Assembly: GCA_029945375.1 (NCBI GenBank)
Contig: CM057059.1
Coordinates: forward strand, 4,092,001-4,156,000
DNA length: 64,000 bases
Source of the DNA: Agaricus subrufescens
Lineage: Eukaryota; Basidiomycota; Agaricomycetes; Agaricales; Agaricaceae
Reading direction: 5' to 3'
Shown: piece after piece, positions 11,330 to 22,870 of the stretch
Layout of the letters: each line of letters begins with the position of its first letter
Position numbering within the stretch: position 1 is the first letter of the stretch
The notes under the pieces: model-generated
Seen by the model: the letters and a program-made list of their open reading frames with translations, nothing else
The model's database searches: none
What the model was told of the DNA's origin: nothing
Translations under genes and position numbers: made by a program

Positions 11330-12040
11330 CCCCATTCATTGTGACTGCTGCCCTCCCTTAAATCCCCTCTCCTATATCACCTCAATTCCGACTTCTTTTC
11401 CCCACCATTCTCACTTTCCCTTTTCATAACTACCACCACCCTTCCTATTTCCATAACCACCACTGCCCTCCCTTTCCCAATACCACCACATCAATCCTCT
11501 TCTCCCCACCACAATTGGTTCTCCATCCACTGCCCCTGTGACCACCACTCTCCCTTCCTGCCTAGGCCAATACCAACACCTTGGCTCTCCCCATCTCGTC
11601 CTTACCCTCTCAACCATGCAATGCCATCACCCTGCCTCTCTCATCTCACCCACCATGATCACCTTCCCCCTCTCCTCTATCCACTGCAACCCCTGCCCTT
11701 GCTCCCTCCAATGCCACCACCCCACCCCTCCTCTCATATCATCCACTGCCTACCACCCTCTTCCCAGTCCACTGCAACCACGACCACCTCCACTACCCAC
11801 TTCATTCCTCTCCACCCTCCACCCCTGCACTTGCTCTCTCCAATGCTGCCAACCTGCCCCTCCTCTCCTTTTCCCTATCCACCACCTACCCTTCCCCATC
11901 TGCCACTGCTGCAACCTCTACTCTCGATCTCCAACACCACCATCTCCACCCTTGTCCAATGGCACCCCCATGATCACCTCTACCCCCACCCTTTTGTCAT
12001 CTGTCTATTGCAACCACCTTGACTGCTAACTTTCTTGTTG
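11330..12040. repeat. Pyrimidine-rich low-complexity tract
   Basis: About 700 bases rich in CCACC, CTCC and CCTCTC on the plus strand. The long Pro/Ser/His/Thr-rich open stretches it yields (for example 11538-12029) are by-products of composition, not genes. The stretch 10930-11330 holds nothing I recognise. Confidence 0.6.
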
Positions 12041-12879
12041 TCGCTCTAATCAACAGAGGCAACTGCTGGCTGGTGTTTGGTCACTCTATGCTCTTGTTTG
12101 TGCAAAAAAAAAGAAAGAAAATTAAAGGTGCACGCTTGTTTGTCTCCTACTTGTACCTCACACCCAACGTGATCATGCCAGTTGCTCATCCTTCACCCTT
12201 CCCACCCACTCCTGACCCCCATAACCACCCACCCAACTCCAATACCTACCTCTTGCACCATCATGGCATTGAATACCAGCACAAACCAAAAAACCATTCA
12301 TGTCTATTGTATCATGACAATGGGGGCCAAGACTCATAGAAATAGGGATCTGAATGGTGCTGTGGAGAGGGCTTTGAAGGTAGTCTGGCCCAATATTATA
12401 ACATATGTGACAAAAGAAGGAGCTATTGGAGAACTGTGGGCACAAATCAGGTTCTCTTTTCATTCATTCCTAACAGACTTCTACCCTCCTACAGATGCAG
12501 CTTTCATTGGTCAGAATCTCCTGGTTCCAACTTGGACTCCCTACATGCGACCATTTGCGTCTTCAATGCCAATCTCAAGCATGTTGGGGGTATACATGCC
12601 CCAGAAGACCACCATGGAACCACTAGCTTCAAAGGCGGTATCAAAAAACTATCTTATCACAGCAAAAAAAGAGATAAAAGGAACTTTACATATACTATTT
12701 GCATTGTAAACCAAAAATATACTAATTGTGCTTAGCATATAATACATCCCCTACATAAATAAAAAATGACTTTGATACTCACATTGTCAAACTGCCCATC
12801 CAAACATATTATAATACTTACTACATCCATAAAAAACTACTCAAAACATTACATGTATATATAACAACCAAAATTGTAG
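12041..12879. other. Decayed sequence, no assignable gene
   Basis: Short open stretches (for example 12182-12709 plus) have no recognisable motif. The region is AT-rich and CpG-poor like its surroundings. Confidence 0.35.
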
Positions 12880-13230
12880 TACTTGCAAGTCCTGGTTACC
12901 ACACCCTTTTTCAGAAATGACTCTCTGGGGAGTAATTTATTGATTACTGCCTGGAGTTGTAAAAAACGACCCCTCTGGTCTCACAGTGTTGGTCCTTATG
13001 TGATCTTAGAGAATTACAAGAATAACACCTGCCTCTTGGATATCCTGGTCAAAATCAAACAACAACAAACATCCATCATCCCATGCAGACTTTTTGAGAA
13101 TCCATATCTGGAATGCTGATCATTGATCCCCTGTATGGCTCCCATGCCATGAGGATATCTGGAAGCACTGACACAGTACCTGGAATTACAGGGAGTGAAT
13201 TCAGTTTCAGATTTAGGAAAAAGTACAATA
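12880..13230 (+). pseudogene. Possible Gypsy integrase C-terminal relic
   Basis: The plus strand reads KKRPLWSHSVGPYVILENYKN, then LLDILVKIKQQQTSIIPCRLFENPY, and in another frame GYLEALTQYLELQGVNSVSDLGK. This resembles the segment after the integrase core of fungal Ty3/Gypsy elements (K.VGPY.I......L.LP..LK...I...FH.S.L), followed by a segment ending in an AL..YLE..GV pattern. The resemblance is spread over two frames, so the call is tentative. From 13230 to 13680 nothing more is recognisable. Confidence 0.4.
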
Positions 13231-13682
13231 GCCAGCACTGGCTTACTGGTTATGGGCATCTGGCTATATACAGACAATGGACAGACCCACTCTAAAAAGA
13301 TAAAAAGAGCTAGCTGAGAGACCACCCTCAGTCCACCTCAGATTAACCAGCCCCATATGTATCTCTGTCCTGTTGTCCCTCAAAATATTCTTCTACAACT
13401 TCTCCCTTCACCAATGCTGAACTGAACCACTTCCGTGAATTTGCCCCCTTTGTCCAACAAGGTGAATTTGATCCTACTCACCATCACACTCCAGAAGGCC
13501 ACCTAGAGTTTTGTATCAAACATCAGGATCCTGCTCTGACTCCTAGCAGACCATAGTTAACTCCTTGAGTATGCCCCACAAGGTACTGGCACCATCATGG
13601 GTCATTAGGGCACACCTAGCTACAATCAGCTGGTAAATGCGCATTACAAACTACAAGGCTCATTTAATTTTATCTTGTCCAC

Positions 13683-14800
13683 TTGTCTGTCTTTTCTCAG
13701 AGTTCTTCTTTTTCAGTCTTTCCCCAGCCAGATTGCTGCCATCCCTGGCACCTTGTCAGTGGTGGTGGTACTGGCAAGACCATTTTTGTCAAGCACCACC
13801 TGACTGCTGAATTTGGAAAAAAGTACATCCCCACCCTTGGTGTCAAGGTTTACCCTCTACAATTCACAACCAACTTTGGAACCATCTGTTTTCACCTCTG
13901 TGATACAGCAGGGCATCCATCTGCATTTTTCAAATACAGGCAGGCAAAAGGAGTCTAAGAAAAGATAGAGAAGAGGACTAGGTAAAATTAATTTTATCAG
14001 ATCCTTCATTTTCAGTCCTTCCCCACGCAGGTCACCACTTAAAAAGGGGGAGGGGCACCAGGGAGGACAGCAATCTGGCTGGGGAAGGACTGAAAAAGAG
14101 GATCTCTGAGAAAGGACAGACCAGTGGATGAGATAAAATTAAAAAGGGAGGCAGCTTCTCCCTGAATTTTATTTTGTCCTCTGCTCTCTTTTCAGAGTTA
14201 TTTTGCCAGCCTGTTTTTATAACACCAGAGGGGGCACTAGGGAAGACAGCAACCTGACTGAGGCAGGACTGAAAAAGAGAAACAGTGAGAAAATACAGGG
14301 AAGAGGCCTGGATTGGGACAACTGACAGCTAAGGATGACAAGGTAGACATTGAAAAAGGATATGTGAATATAGAGATTTTTTTGCCTGAATTTTCTCTGG
14401 CCCTCATCTCTGTCTTTTCTCAGAGTTATTGAGCCAGGTTGTTTTCAAGAAAAGGGAAGGGCACCAGTGAGGATGGCAACCTGAGTGATGAATGAGTCAA
14501 AAAGGGGAACTCTGAGGAAACACAGGGAAGAGGCTGATATTGGGATGAGTACAAGCTAACTATGAACAGGTAGACATTGAAAAACAATATGCAAGTATAG
14601 AGGTTCGCTTCCTCATCAGGAAAGGGAACAGCTTCTGCCAGAATTTTTTCTGGACCTCTTCCCTGTCCTTTTCAGAGTTATTTCACCTGGCTGTTTTTTA
14701 AGACAAAGGAGGGGAGGCATTGAGGATGGCAACCTGATGGGGGAAGGAATGAACAAGAGGAGCTCTGAGAAAAGACAGAGAAGAGCACAAGATAAAATTA
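13683..14800. repeat. Cluster of fold-back (MITE-like) repeats
   Basis: At least four short units share inverted ends: a left arm like CTGTCTTTTCTCAGAGTT and a right arm like AACTCTGAGGAAACACAGG, often followed by GAAGAGG and nearby AAAATTA. Left arms lie near 13690, 14190, 14410 and 14665; right arms lie near 13955, 14285, 14505 and 14757. A longer inverted match joins the segment near 13710-13745 (CCCCAGCCAGATTGCTG) to its complement near 14065-14090. Two Ran GTPase fragments lie inside or against these units. Confidence 0.6.
13752..13920 (+). pseudogene. Ran GTPase fragment (P-loop part)
   Basis: The translation reads [21 protein letters not shown], then [20 protein letters not shown] and [13 protein letters not shown]. 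This is the nucleotide-binding start of the nuclear-transport GTPase Ran (G1 loop GGTGKT, then switch regions), including the Ran-specific TLGV.V.PL and NFGTICF. It stops after DTAG and is flanked on both sides by fold-back repeat sequence, so it is a captured or retained exon fragment, not a working gene. Confidence 0.8.
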
Positions 14801-14802
14801 AA

Positions 14803-15025
14803 ATTGTTACCAAAAAGGACAATGGGAATGTTTTCACAGACATGTTTGAGATTGCACTGCCAGTTAGGCATGTTCATGTAGGTGATTTGTGAGGTGACAT
14901 CAAGCATAATGATTCCACATTGACCTTGAATATAATATCCATCCCTCAAGCTGCCACATTTTCCCTGCCCTACTGTATCCCAGACATTGAAACAGATGGT
15001 TCCAAAGATGGTTGTTGTTAAGACT
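14803..15025 (-). pseudogene. Second Ran GTPase fragment, opposite strand
   Basis: The minus strand reads [43 protein letters not shown], then [23 protein letters not shown]. This is the middle of Ran (DTAGQ.K...[33 protein letters not shown]). It overlaps the plus-strand fragment at FGTICF, so these are two separate copies, both next to fold-back repeats. The GNKVD nucleotide-specificity motif is cut at GN. Confidence 0.8.
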
Positions 15026-15570
15026 ATAACCACAGAGTCAGAACTAGGTGGTTTGGATTGGGGGATAGGCATTGGCCTCAGTGATGCAAAGGCGCACTGT
15101 GCCCTCCAGCAGGTTCCAGATGCCTAGAGAGCAACAGCAGAATAGAACATGAGTTGCAGAACACTTAGCAGAAAGATAGGAATTGAGAGGGAATAGAATC
15201 TAAGTTGATTTCAGACTAAGGAATAGATACAGGAATTGGAAACTTATATACAAGTATACATAGGAGTAAGAAATGGAATAGGAAAGTTCCAGATTAAGGA
15301 ATAAGAATTCAGAATAAGAAATATAGCAATTGCATCGCAATAGGAATGGGTACCAATCCAGATACTGTTGTGTTGGCTGTTGGAAAGTTATGACCCATGT
15401 TGTGTTGGTTGTAGAGCGACTGCAGGAGCGCAACCGTAGTCCCAGAAAGGAACTACAGCATAACCGGCCAACCACTACTGGTTCTGGGAAGCAGACTTAC
15501 CAATTAGAGGAACCCGGAAGACAATGGTCCTGAGCAGATACCATCAAAAGGAAACTTGACAGTGGAATTC
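15026..15570. other. Possible retroelement LTR/leader, no gene
   Basis: No gene is visible. Since a gag-like start follows at 15910, this and the next 340 bases may be an old LTR or leader, but I could not find a matching second LTR in the window. Confidence 0.3.
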
Positions 15571-15574
15571 CATG

Positions 15575-15648
15575 GAATGTTCTGGAAAAGGAGATGGAAC
15601 ATTCTAGAAGGAAAAGGAAACATCGGGAAGGATTGGAAAGTTCTGGAA
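15575..15648 (+). promoter_or_regulatory. Three heat-shock-element-like triplets
   Basis: Three perfect nGAAnnTTCnnGAA arrays lie within 74 bases: 15575-15587 (GAATGTTCTGGAA), 15597-15609 (GAACATTCTAGAA) and 15636-15648 (GAAAGTTCTGGAA). Such triplets bind heat-shock factor trimers. They lie 260-335 bases upstream of the gag-like ATG at 15910, as expected in a promoter or LTR. Function is inferred from pattern only. Confidence 0.55.
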
Positions 15649-15909
15649 ACGGAATATAACAGTGTCCTCCCCTTAAGGCCAAGCCTCAAGGCCACATTGA
15701 TAAGGGAATGTGCCCGGATAAAAATAGAGCTTTGTTGGGAGCGAAAATAGAAGCTGTGGATCCCTACCTTAAGGGCAGTGTGGCATGGAATGAGGCGATG
15801 GAAATTAAAAACGTGTTGCGATGATGAGCAGTAGATCCAGAAATGAAACATGTCAGAATGCTTATAAGAAGGGACTTGGAACAATTCAAGTTCCCCCATC
15901 CTTCCCAAA

Positions 15910-16250
15910 ATGTCTCAGTCCACCACCACCACCACCCCCGATTTCAACAAGATGACTGCTGCTGAGTTTGCCACATGGGCTACAAAGTGGGATGCTGAGG
16001 CTGCATAGGAGAAGGGTGCTGAGGAAGTTCCAATGGATGTCGATGCTGAGGGGAAGGATGTCAAAGTCAGGAAATCTGGTTCCAATGAAGGAGAAAAGGG
16101 TACTGAGGAAGTGGTAGAGGTTCCAATGACAAAGGCAAAAGCAAAGGAAACAGCTGCAGGTGTGAAGACAACACTGGCAATGAAGCAGAGTGGCAGAAAG
16201 GCAGATGAGTTGGAATGGGCAAGCATCAAGGTTCCCCCAGTGTGCAAACT
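15910..16250 (+). pseudogene. Retroelement gag-like N-terminal fragment
   Basis: From the ATG at 15910 the frame reads MSQSTTTTTPDFNKMTAAEF, then ATWATKWDAEAA, a TAG, and continues in the same frame with EKGAEEVPMDVDAEGKDV, EEVVEVPMTKAKAKE and WASIKVPPVCKL. The acidic/Lys-rich composition, and a position behind an LTR-like promoter, suggest the start of a fungal gag-type protein. It ends where a Gypsy integrase piece begins on the other strand. Confidence 0.4.
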
Positions 16251-16254
16251 GGGA

Positions 16255-16443
16255 CAGAACACCATGTTTGGAGAATATGTGAATAACAAAGAGTCTAGCG
16301 AGTTCAGTGGAATTAATGGTATCATATGTCGGAATGAAAATGGCTTGTTTCGTCAGGTGGGCCACAATAACCAGAATGCTATCCAATCCAGAGGATTGTG
16401 GAAGTTTCTCAATAAAGTCCATAGAGATAGAATGCCAGGGACG
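16255..16443 (-). pseudogene. Ty3/Gypsy integrase fragment
   Basis: The minus strand reads PWHSISMDFIEKLPQSSGLD, then SILVIVAHLTKQAIFIPTYD and LARLFVIHIFSKHGVLSQ. This is the start of the catalytic core of a Ty3/Gypsy integrase, with the first catalytic Asp in SMDFIE. About 60 codons remain; the second Asp and the Glu are absent. It abuts a gag-like piece in the opposite direction and the duplicated hairpin array on its other side. Confidence 0.8.
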
Positions 16444-16460
16444 TTCCAGGATCAGAAGTT

Positions 16461-17198
16461 CAACTCAAAAAGCATATCACTAGGTAGGATATTCCTAGGT
16501 GACCCCAGACATATATTCTCAGCCAAGCAAATGCGCTTCAACAAAAGTTATGCCCAAACACAGATTTTTTAAAAGTGGTCACATACAGGAGAAAAAATCC
16601 GCGTTTGGGAATAACATCTGATGAAACAGTCCGATCCCTCTGAAATCCGGGCAAAAGCCGCGCCTAGTAAGCTCACATCCTTGGTCCAATTTGCAGAGAG
16701 CTAGCGTGGGAAATCAATATTTGCGGAGCGAAATACTGGTTCCCAATGACCAAATCACCCATTTTGGCTTGAGGTTTTTACCTGAAAAATATACCACTAG
16801 ATAGAGCATTTTAATGTGATGCCAGACACAGAAATTTAGCTCACCAAACAATCTTTAAAGGAAGTTATGCCCAAACGCGGGTTTTTCAAAAGTGGTCACA
16901 TGCTTTAGCCAAAAATCCGCGTTTGGGCATATCTTTTGACAGGACCATCAGATTCCTATGATCCTTGGGTGGAAGGTGTGCATATGTGGTGTGCAACTAT
17001 GGTAAAGGTTATAGAGCATTAGTGTGGGAAATGAATATTTGCAAAACAAAATACTGCTTCCCGATGATCAAATCACCTACTTGGGCTTGAGATTTTTACC
17101 GGGAATGTATACCACTAGATAGAGCATTTTTATGTGATGCCACACACCAGATTTCAGCCAACCAAACAATCTTTAAAAGAAGTTATGCCCAAACGTGG
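16461..17198 (+). repeat. Decayed copy of the 318-bp hairpin repeat array
   Basis: Colinear with 47735-48467. It holds two complete hairpins (arms 16552-16570 with 16593-16610, and 16869-16886 with 16909-16929) and a third cut at about 17198. Arms are of the type GCCCAAACGCGGGTTTTT with complementary AAAAATCCGCGTTTGGGC. Relative to the other copy, some CG are CA or TG. The left edge at about 16461 is where the duplicated segment begins. Confidence 0.75.
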
Positions 17199-17620
17199 GT
17201 CGAGTGCACAAGAAGAATGGACAGAAAACCTCAAAGCACATGGCCAAAAAGAAAGCTTGAGTTAAGGAATTAGACAGTCCAAGTATGGTGTCTTGAGAAA
17301 AGCCAGGAAACCGGGGCTATTGAAACAAGCTCATGCTTTCAATGGTGTTGACTTTGAATGGCGGCCATGCTTTGAAGTGTATTGGATGCAAATGAGCCAG
17401 CAAGGATAGAGCATGGTGGCATGCAGCCTGAAGACATGTAGAGGTCTAGACAGAAATGAAAAACAGACAGGGCAAGCCTGAAAAAAAAAAAATAGAAGGA
17501 AACCAAAACAAGAAACAAAAAGGAGATTAAATTAAAGTAGCTAAGCCACAGACAGACAGTATAGATAAGGGCAGCAGTCAATGCTTGAATTGCATCCCAT
17601 TGCATTCTGCATTCCGCCCC

Positions 17621-19514
17621 ATGGCTCCCAGGTGCAAGGAACAGCCCTCTTCATTGCCTTCCAGCTCCAGGCACACTGGCCAGTCCCAGTCTTGGCACCC
17701 ACCGCCGCCTCCACCGCCGACCATGACCACAACACTCACAACCCACAGAGAGGAGGACATGGAAGTCGATGTCACTGACTTTGGTGGTGGAGGCTCCTTG
17801 TTCCACCAGCAGGTAAGTAAATTCATGTGGCCCCAGATCAATATGTGCTGATCTCCCCTCTCTGACTCATATTTATAGGTGCATCTGGAATGAGCCATGT
17901 TGAGATCCCGTCATACTCAGCATCCCAAAAGGAAAGCGCAGGGATCATCTACTTACCTTCTTGTTTGAAATGTGCCTTGATTGGCCAAGTCTGCATTGCA
18001 GATTGGTGAGGCATTGCATGCAGCCTGTGTAAGCACTCACATACCACTTGCTTTTACTCATGCAGCAGTGGTGGTGGGGGGGGAGCAGCAGCAGGCACGC
18101 AACAATGGCAACAGCAACACCATCGGCCTCTACCTCTGGGGCCCGCTCAGTGGCTCCACCCATCTCCCAGTCTCAGTCTCAGTCTTCATCCTCCAGGCGA
18201 CCACCAGCCTCCCAATCACAGCCCCAGTCTCAGTCTCAGTCTCAGTCCCAGGCCTCAATGTCCAGGAGTGGCCATGGATCCAGTGGCCAGATCACAATCC
18301 CACAGCCAACTGCCTCTTCTTCCTCTACTTCTGCTTCATCATCATAGGCCATGGCAGCAGCAGCAGCACATTGCGCTCCCAAGGCCACTGTGACATGCCC
18401 TCCTCCAGCCCAGCATCTTCCATGGGCCCTCCCCCTGTTCCTAGTAAGTCTATCCATCATCCCTTGGTGGTCAATTGGGCACTGACACACTCTGACAGTC
18501 ATCAACTATGGAGCCTCCCCTAGTTTTGGGACTCCAGTGCTGCTGGCCCTGTCTTACTCCTCTTCAGGCAGCTCCATGCTGGCCTCTATCCATGCTCCTG
18601 GTGTTGCTGCATCCCAGCCTTTCCAGCAGCTGGCATCCCAGCCTTTCTACCAGGCTTTCCAGCAGCCAGGGGCAGCTTCACACTACATGGCCCACCCCAG
18701 TCACTACTCTGTGCCCTCGCCTCCTCCTCCTGATGCTTGCTATGGATGATTGGAGCCTTACAAGTCTTACAACACTCCTCAGCCCACCTCTCCTACCCAT
18801 CAGCATCAGCGCTTGGCTTCCAGCCCAACAGGGCAGCACATGATGGAGGTTTGCAAGAAATCACTTGACAGCGTCATGGCTGGGATCCAGCAAATGACAG
18901 TTGCACACTGAGAGTCTACAGGTGTGCTCCAGGACATGACCAGGGCACTGCAGGCCTTGATGGCACACATGGACCACTGGGGCAACCAGGTGAATGTGAT
19001 GGGCATCCAGATGCAAGGCCTGGGGCAGCAGATGGACCTCAACACTTGGGCAGTTGATTGCCACCAGCAGCAGCTCATCTCATTGGAGTCCACTGTGCAG
19101 GGCATGAGCAAGGAGGCAAGGTATTTGAGGCAGGAGATGAGGATGATGCAGCAAGAGTATACTGGGATGGGGGGCTTGAGTGGGGGAAACAACATGGTGA
19201 TGGCAGCCATGCCAGTGATGGGCTTGTTGGGGAGCTGGTCTGGTGCAAGAGGAGGAACACCTGGGGTGGGGAGTCCCTATGAAACCTTTGCCGCCTTGGG
19301 TGGGTGCACTGGTAGTGGGAGCTGCAATGGGCAATCCATGGCTGGGTCCTCAGTGGCTGGGTCAGTGGCTGGGTCAGTTTCAGGTCAAGGGCAACACAGT
19401 GGTTCAGTTGCAGGCAGGAGCAGGGAATCCGAGGAGGAGGAGAAGAAGGAGGAGGAGCAACAGCCTAGGAGGAAGAGTAGGTGGTCTACAGGTAAGGTGA
19501 GGTACGGTATTTGA
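17621..19514 (+). pseudogene. Decayed copy of the Zn2Cys6-like gene
   Basis: Colinear with the intact gene at 49566-51471, including the first intron's GTAAGT. The six cysteines are still readable (CLKCALIGQVC...C.LC......C), but the Arg-Arg pair between the third and fourth became Trp-stop through CGG to TGG and CGA to TGA. Near 18909 another CGA became TGA. Most differences from the intact copy are C to T or G to A at former CG sites. The gene is dead. Confidence 0.85.
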
Positions 19515-20029
19515 TGTCTTGTTCCCTCTTCCCTGTCCTGTCACTGGCTCGTGGTGTACACTTTAGCAGTGGACTGTATGATCTATGACACATGTTTGTT
19601 TTTTTTTTGTTTTGTTTTTCTTTTTCTTTTTGTATCATATTTCCCTGTTTTCTTGTTTTCTTGTTTTCTTTTTCTTTTACTTTGTTTTCTTTTTTTTTTG
19701 TAATTGTATCCCTTTTGAATTGATGAACGATATGTGATTCTTGCTCCCTGAACACTTACCTAAGGATAAAACCCAAATATCCAAAGTCCTTGCTATTTTA
19801 TCTGAAGCCAGAGTGTCTTCAGTCTCTATCCACATCACATTGTATTGCTACACCTCAATATTGTCGCTTTGATCAGAAGAGAAATATATAGAGATAGACC
19901 ACCATCTGGCATACTACACAGAGAATAGACACTCATGGCTGCCACTTTCTGCTCTTCTGTCTCTTCTTCACCTGAATCAGTTTATCATTTGCTATACCTT
20001 CTCCATCTCCCTTGTCCAGCTGTTGACCT
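19515..20029. other. T-rich and intergenic part of the duplicate
   Basis: Matches 51472-51870 of the other copy, including a long T-rich tract (about 19590-19700). No gene. Confidence 0.6.
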
Positions 20030-21132
20030 TTGTGATAGGACACAGGATGCATGAACCTGTTATACCTTGAGAAAACATCAGTCTTGTGTCCATCTGTGGC
20101 AGGGGCAGTGGCAAAGACACCTCACTTTCTTGTGAACTCCCTCTTTGTTGTAGGCATGATGTTCTCCTTGGTCTTTGGGATCGAGCCCAACTCGAATAGT
20201 GTTTCCCAGTCTTCACACATCAAAGCATACTCATCCATGCAGTCAATGACATCGTCAATCACATCCTGTCCTCCTCATGTCAGACTGAACTTGGATTGGT
20301 CAGTGAGATGGAGGTCCATACCATTTTGTGGACAGCCAGGGGTTTGACAAGCCTATTGAACAAATGGGGAATGTACCACTGGCTAAACTCTGACACATTG
20401 GCCTAAATCCTCATCTGAGTGCCAAGGCGCATGTCAACAAGCCTTCCATGCTGCTTCTTTTGCTTGGAACTTTCACCAAACCACCTGCGTTGATGGTGTG
20501 ATAGAGGAGTATGAATGAAAAGTGGAGAAAGAAAGGGGGAGAGAGCATACTGGGGAAAGCTGATAGGGTATACACCACTCCTTATATTCAGCTCACCATT
20601 CATCCAGTATGCTGGGATGACGGATGAACACATAGCATGCAAAGGCATCAGGCCCCAATGCGTTTCTGAACTAGGATACAGGTGAGTGAGAGAGATGAGG
20701 ACTGAAGATGACCAAAAAAAAAAAACAGACCCATGCATGAAGGAGTCTATCAGATCCCCGTCAGACAGGGAGGATGCCACATGGTCCATGAGGTAGAGAA
20801 GGTGGCTGTCTCTCTCCCATCCCCAATGGGCTCCCTTCAATTTGGCTGGAGGACTTGGTTTCAAATAGTTTTCCTGGTCATATGTGGCTATGTGAGGAGG
20901 TGGTTTGAGTGGCTTGAATATATGGATAGGGTCAAACCTGAACCAAGAGTGGTACCATGGATGGGTCCTCAAAATAGAGGTCCAATCAGTCATCCATTGG
21001 AATGTTCCTTTTCCATGCTTCATATGAAAAGAGATCTGGGCCGGGAAGTTCATGGATGGCTTCAACTGCTGTCTGGCCTGGCTTGTCTTTCATCCCTTGG
21101 CTGTATGGGACAGGCTGCCTTATTGGTCAGTA
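20030..21132 (-). pseudogene. Decayed copy of the 3' half of the RFC1-like gene
   Basis: Colinear with 52000-53090. Recognisable minus-strand blocks are RRWFGESSKQKKQHGRLVDM, HWGLMPLHAMCSSVIPAYW, ENYLKPSPPAKLKGAHWGWE, LLYLMDHVASSLSDGDLIDSF and the segment with FSYEAWKRNIPMDD-like residues disrupted. The ATPase part is absent because the copy ends at about 21132, where a LINE starts. Confidence 0.8.
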
Positions 21133-21139
21133 GGGTACA

Positions 21140-22870
21140 CCCAATCTTTGATTGGGAGAGGAGGGGCCGCCAGTACGTTTCAACACCGGTGGCATTGGAA
21201 CAATCTTGAGAAGTCAGTCAAGTCCCCCTTCTTTGGACATGTTGTCCATCTCGCCGGCTTAGAGGAGCACTTTGATGCAGACTCTGAGGAGGCTCAACCA
21301 GGTAATCGGATCACAGATGTGTTGGATAAGAGGATCCACTTGATAGATATCCTGAATGACACCAAGGATGATGCCTTCCGGCAAATTCTTGAGGACTTCC
21401 GGGCTCAGGCTTTGGAGAAGAATGCCTCTATCATGGCCACTGATGCATCAGTGGACCCGAAGGGGCAGAGGGAGGCGGTTGCTGCTGCCCTCGTTTATCA
21501 TGGGGGGAGGAGGGTTCGCTCTTGCCGCCATTATGAGGGGCTCTCAACGTCTACGGACACGGAGCTCACTGCCATTCGCTGGGGGCTGTCAGAGGCTATC
21601 ACCTACCCTGACACCTCCTCTATTGTGTTGTTCACAGATTCCATGTCTATGGTGCAGGCCGCCTTAGACTGCTGTCCCCACTTGGGTCAGGAGCACTCTT
21701 TGGCCATGTGCTCCCTCCTTCGTTATTGGCTCATGGCTAATCCAGATGCCGAAGTAGCCTTTGTTTGGGTGTGGTCCGTGCTCAAGTGGAGATACCATCA
21801 TGAGGCCCACCTCTTCTCTAAGGAGGTGGCATATTTCAAGCCTTTGGGTGTCAACCCAAAGACGACTCTTCACAAGGTCCATAAGGATCTTTCCGACTGG
21901 TGTCTGGAGGACTGGAAATGAAAGTTTTCAGACCCCAACTATTGTGGTCATAGTTTCCTCAATCTTTGGATCGAGGACAAATGGGATCGCCCCGAGCAGC
22001 TGAAGCCTACTTATGTGAATAAGGGGCCTTGGCTTCAACAGCTTGGATTTGAGGCAAGGTTCTTTGCCTCGATCTTCCGATGCATTCTCGGTCATGCCCC
22101 TATCGGGGAGTTCCATGATCACTTCAATCTAGGAGGGTGCTCCAACTGCAAGGGCTGTGGCACTGGTGCTTATCAGATGCAGACTCATCTTCTATGGGAT
22201 TGCTCCTGTATATCCAGGCCTAGGAACTTCTTCGGAGTTCCTCAGGACCCTGGTACTCTACACAAGTTCGTCCAGGCTAATGACTGGATGTTCTCGTTTG
22301 ACCTGCCTCCAGGGCGGGAGCAAGGTTAGTGAGGGCTTGTTCGGGCCTGGCTGTCTTGGGGTTTTGGGGAAATCTCTGGAAGCGGACCGATGATTCTCCC
22401 TTGGGGTCTCGACGGGTGACCTGGGACTGGGAGCGGTGTATCGTTGATGGACTGGGCTAAGCTGGGCATTCCCCACCTACTGGTTCTAGAGCAAATTACA
22501 CTTATGGAGGGTAAAACCTCGGGTCCCAGGGATGATATTCCCTTAGTGGCTCTGTATGGGAGATAATTGTGATGTGGAAGTTGAGGACTCTGACCTGGGA
22601 TGGCGTATGGGTCTGATTGGGCTAGTGCTTTCATTTTGGTATGGGACTGTTCTCTTTCCTTTTACTATTGGTCAGGCGATCTTAGGTTTCTTGGACTTGA
22701 GGATGCTGTATTATCATTGTGAGATGTATGTATTCTTGGGTCATGATTTTCTTTATTGTTAGGTCATTTCTGCTTAGATAATTCTATGTACAGGCATGTA
22801 TGTAGGACCGGCCTGCCTTAGCGCTCCAGTATATAAAATTATGATTGTTTAAAAAAAAAAAAAAAAAAAA
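21140..22870 (+). mobile_element. 5'-truncated LINE copy with poly(A)
   Basis: Same family as 23086-29611. It starts within ORF2 at a GRGGAAS.F.H.WHW-like segment (GRGGAAGAFKHKWHW in the full copy) and ends in 20 A at 22851-22870. It keeps the RNase H part (ATDASVDPKGQREAVAAALV, then FTDSMSMVQAALDC), the knuckle (C..C........H....C) and the 3' untranslated region. The ORF2 frame has one clear nonsense change, TGA at 21919-21921 where the full copy has CGA, then runs on to the normal stop at 22327-22329. No target-site duplication was found; the flanks correspond to distant points of the intact locus. Confidence 0.85.

Noticed and set aside
11538..12029. Two long Pro/Ser/Thr/His-rich open frames on the plus strand
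   Set aside because: They come from a pyrimidine-rich low-complexity tract and show no domain.
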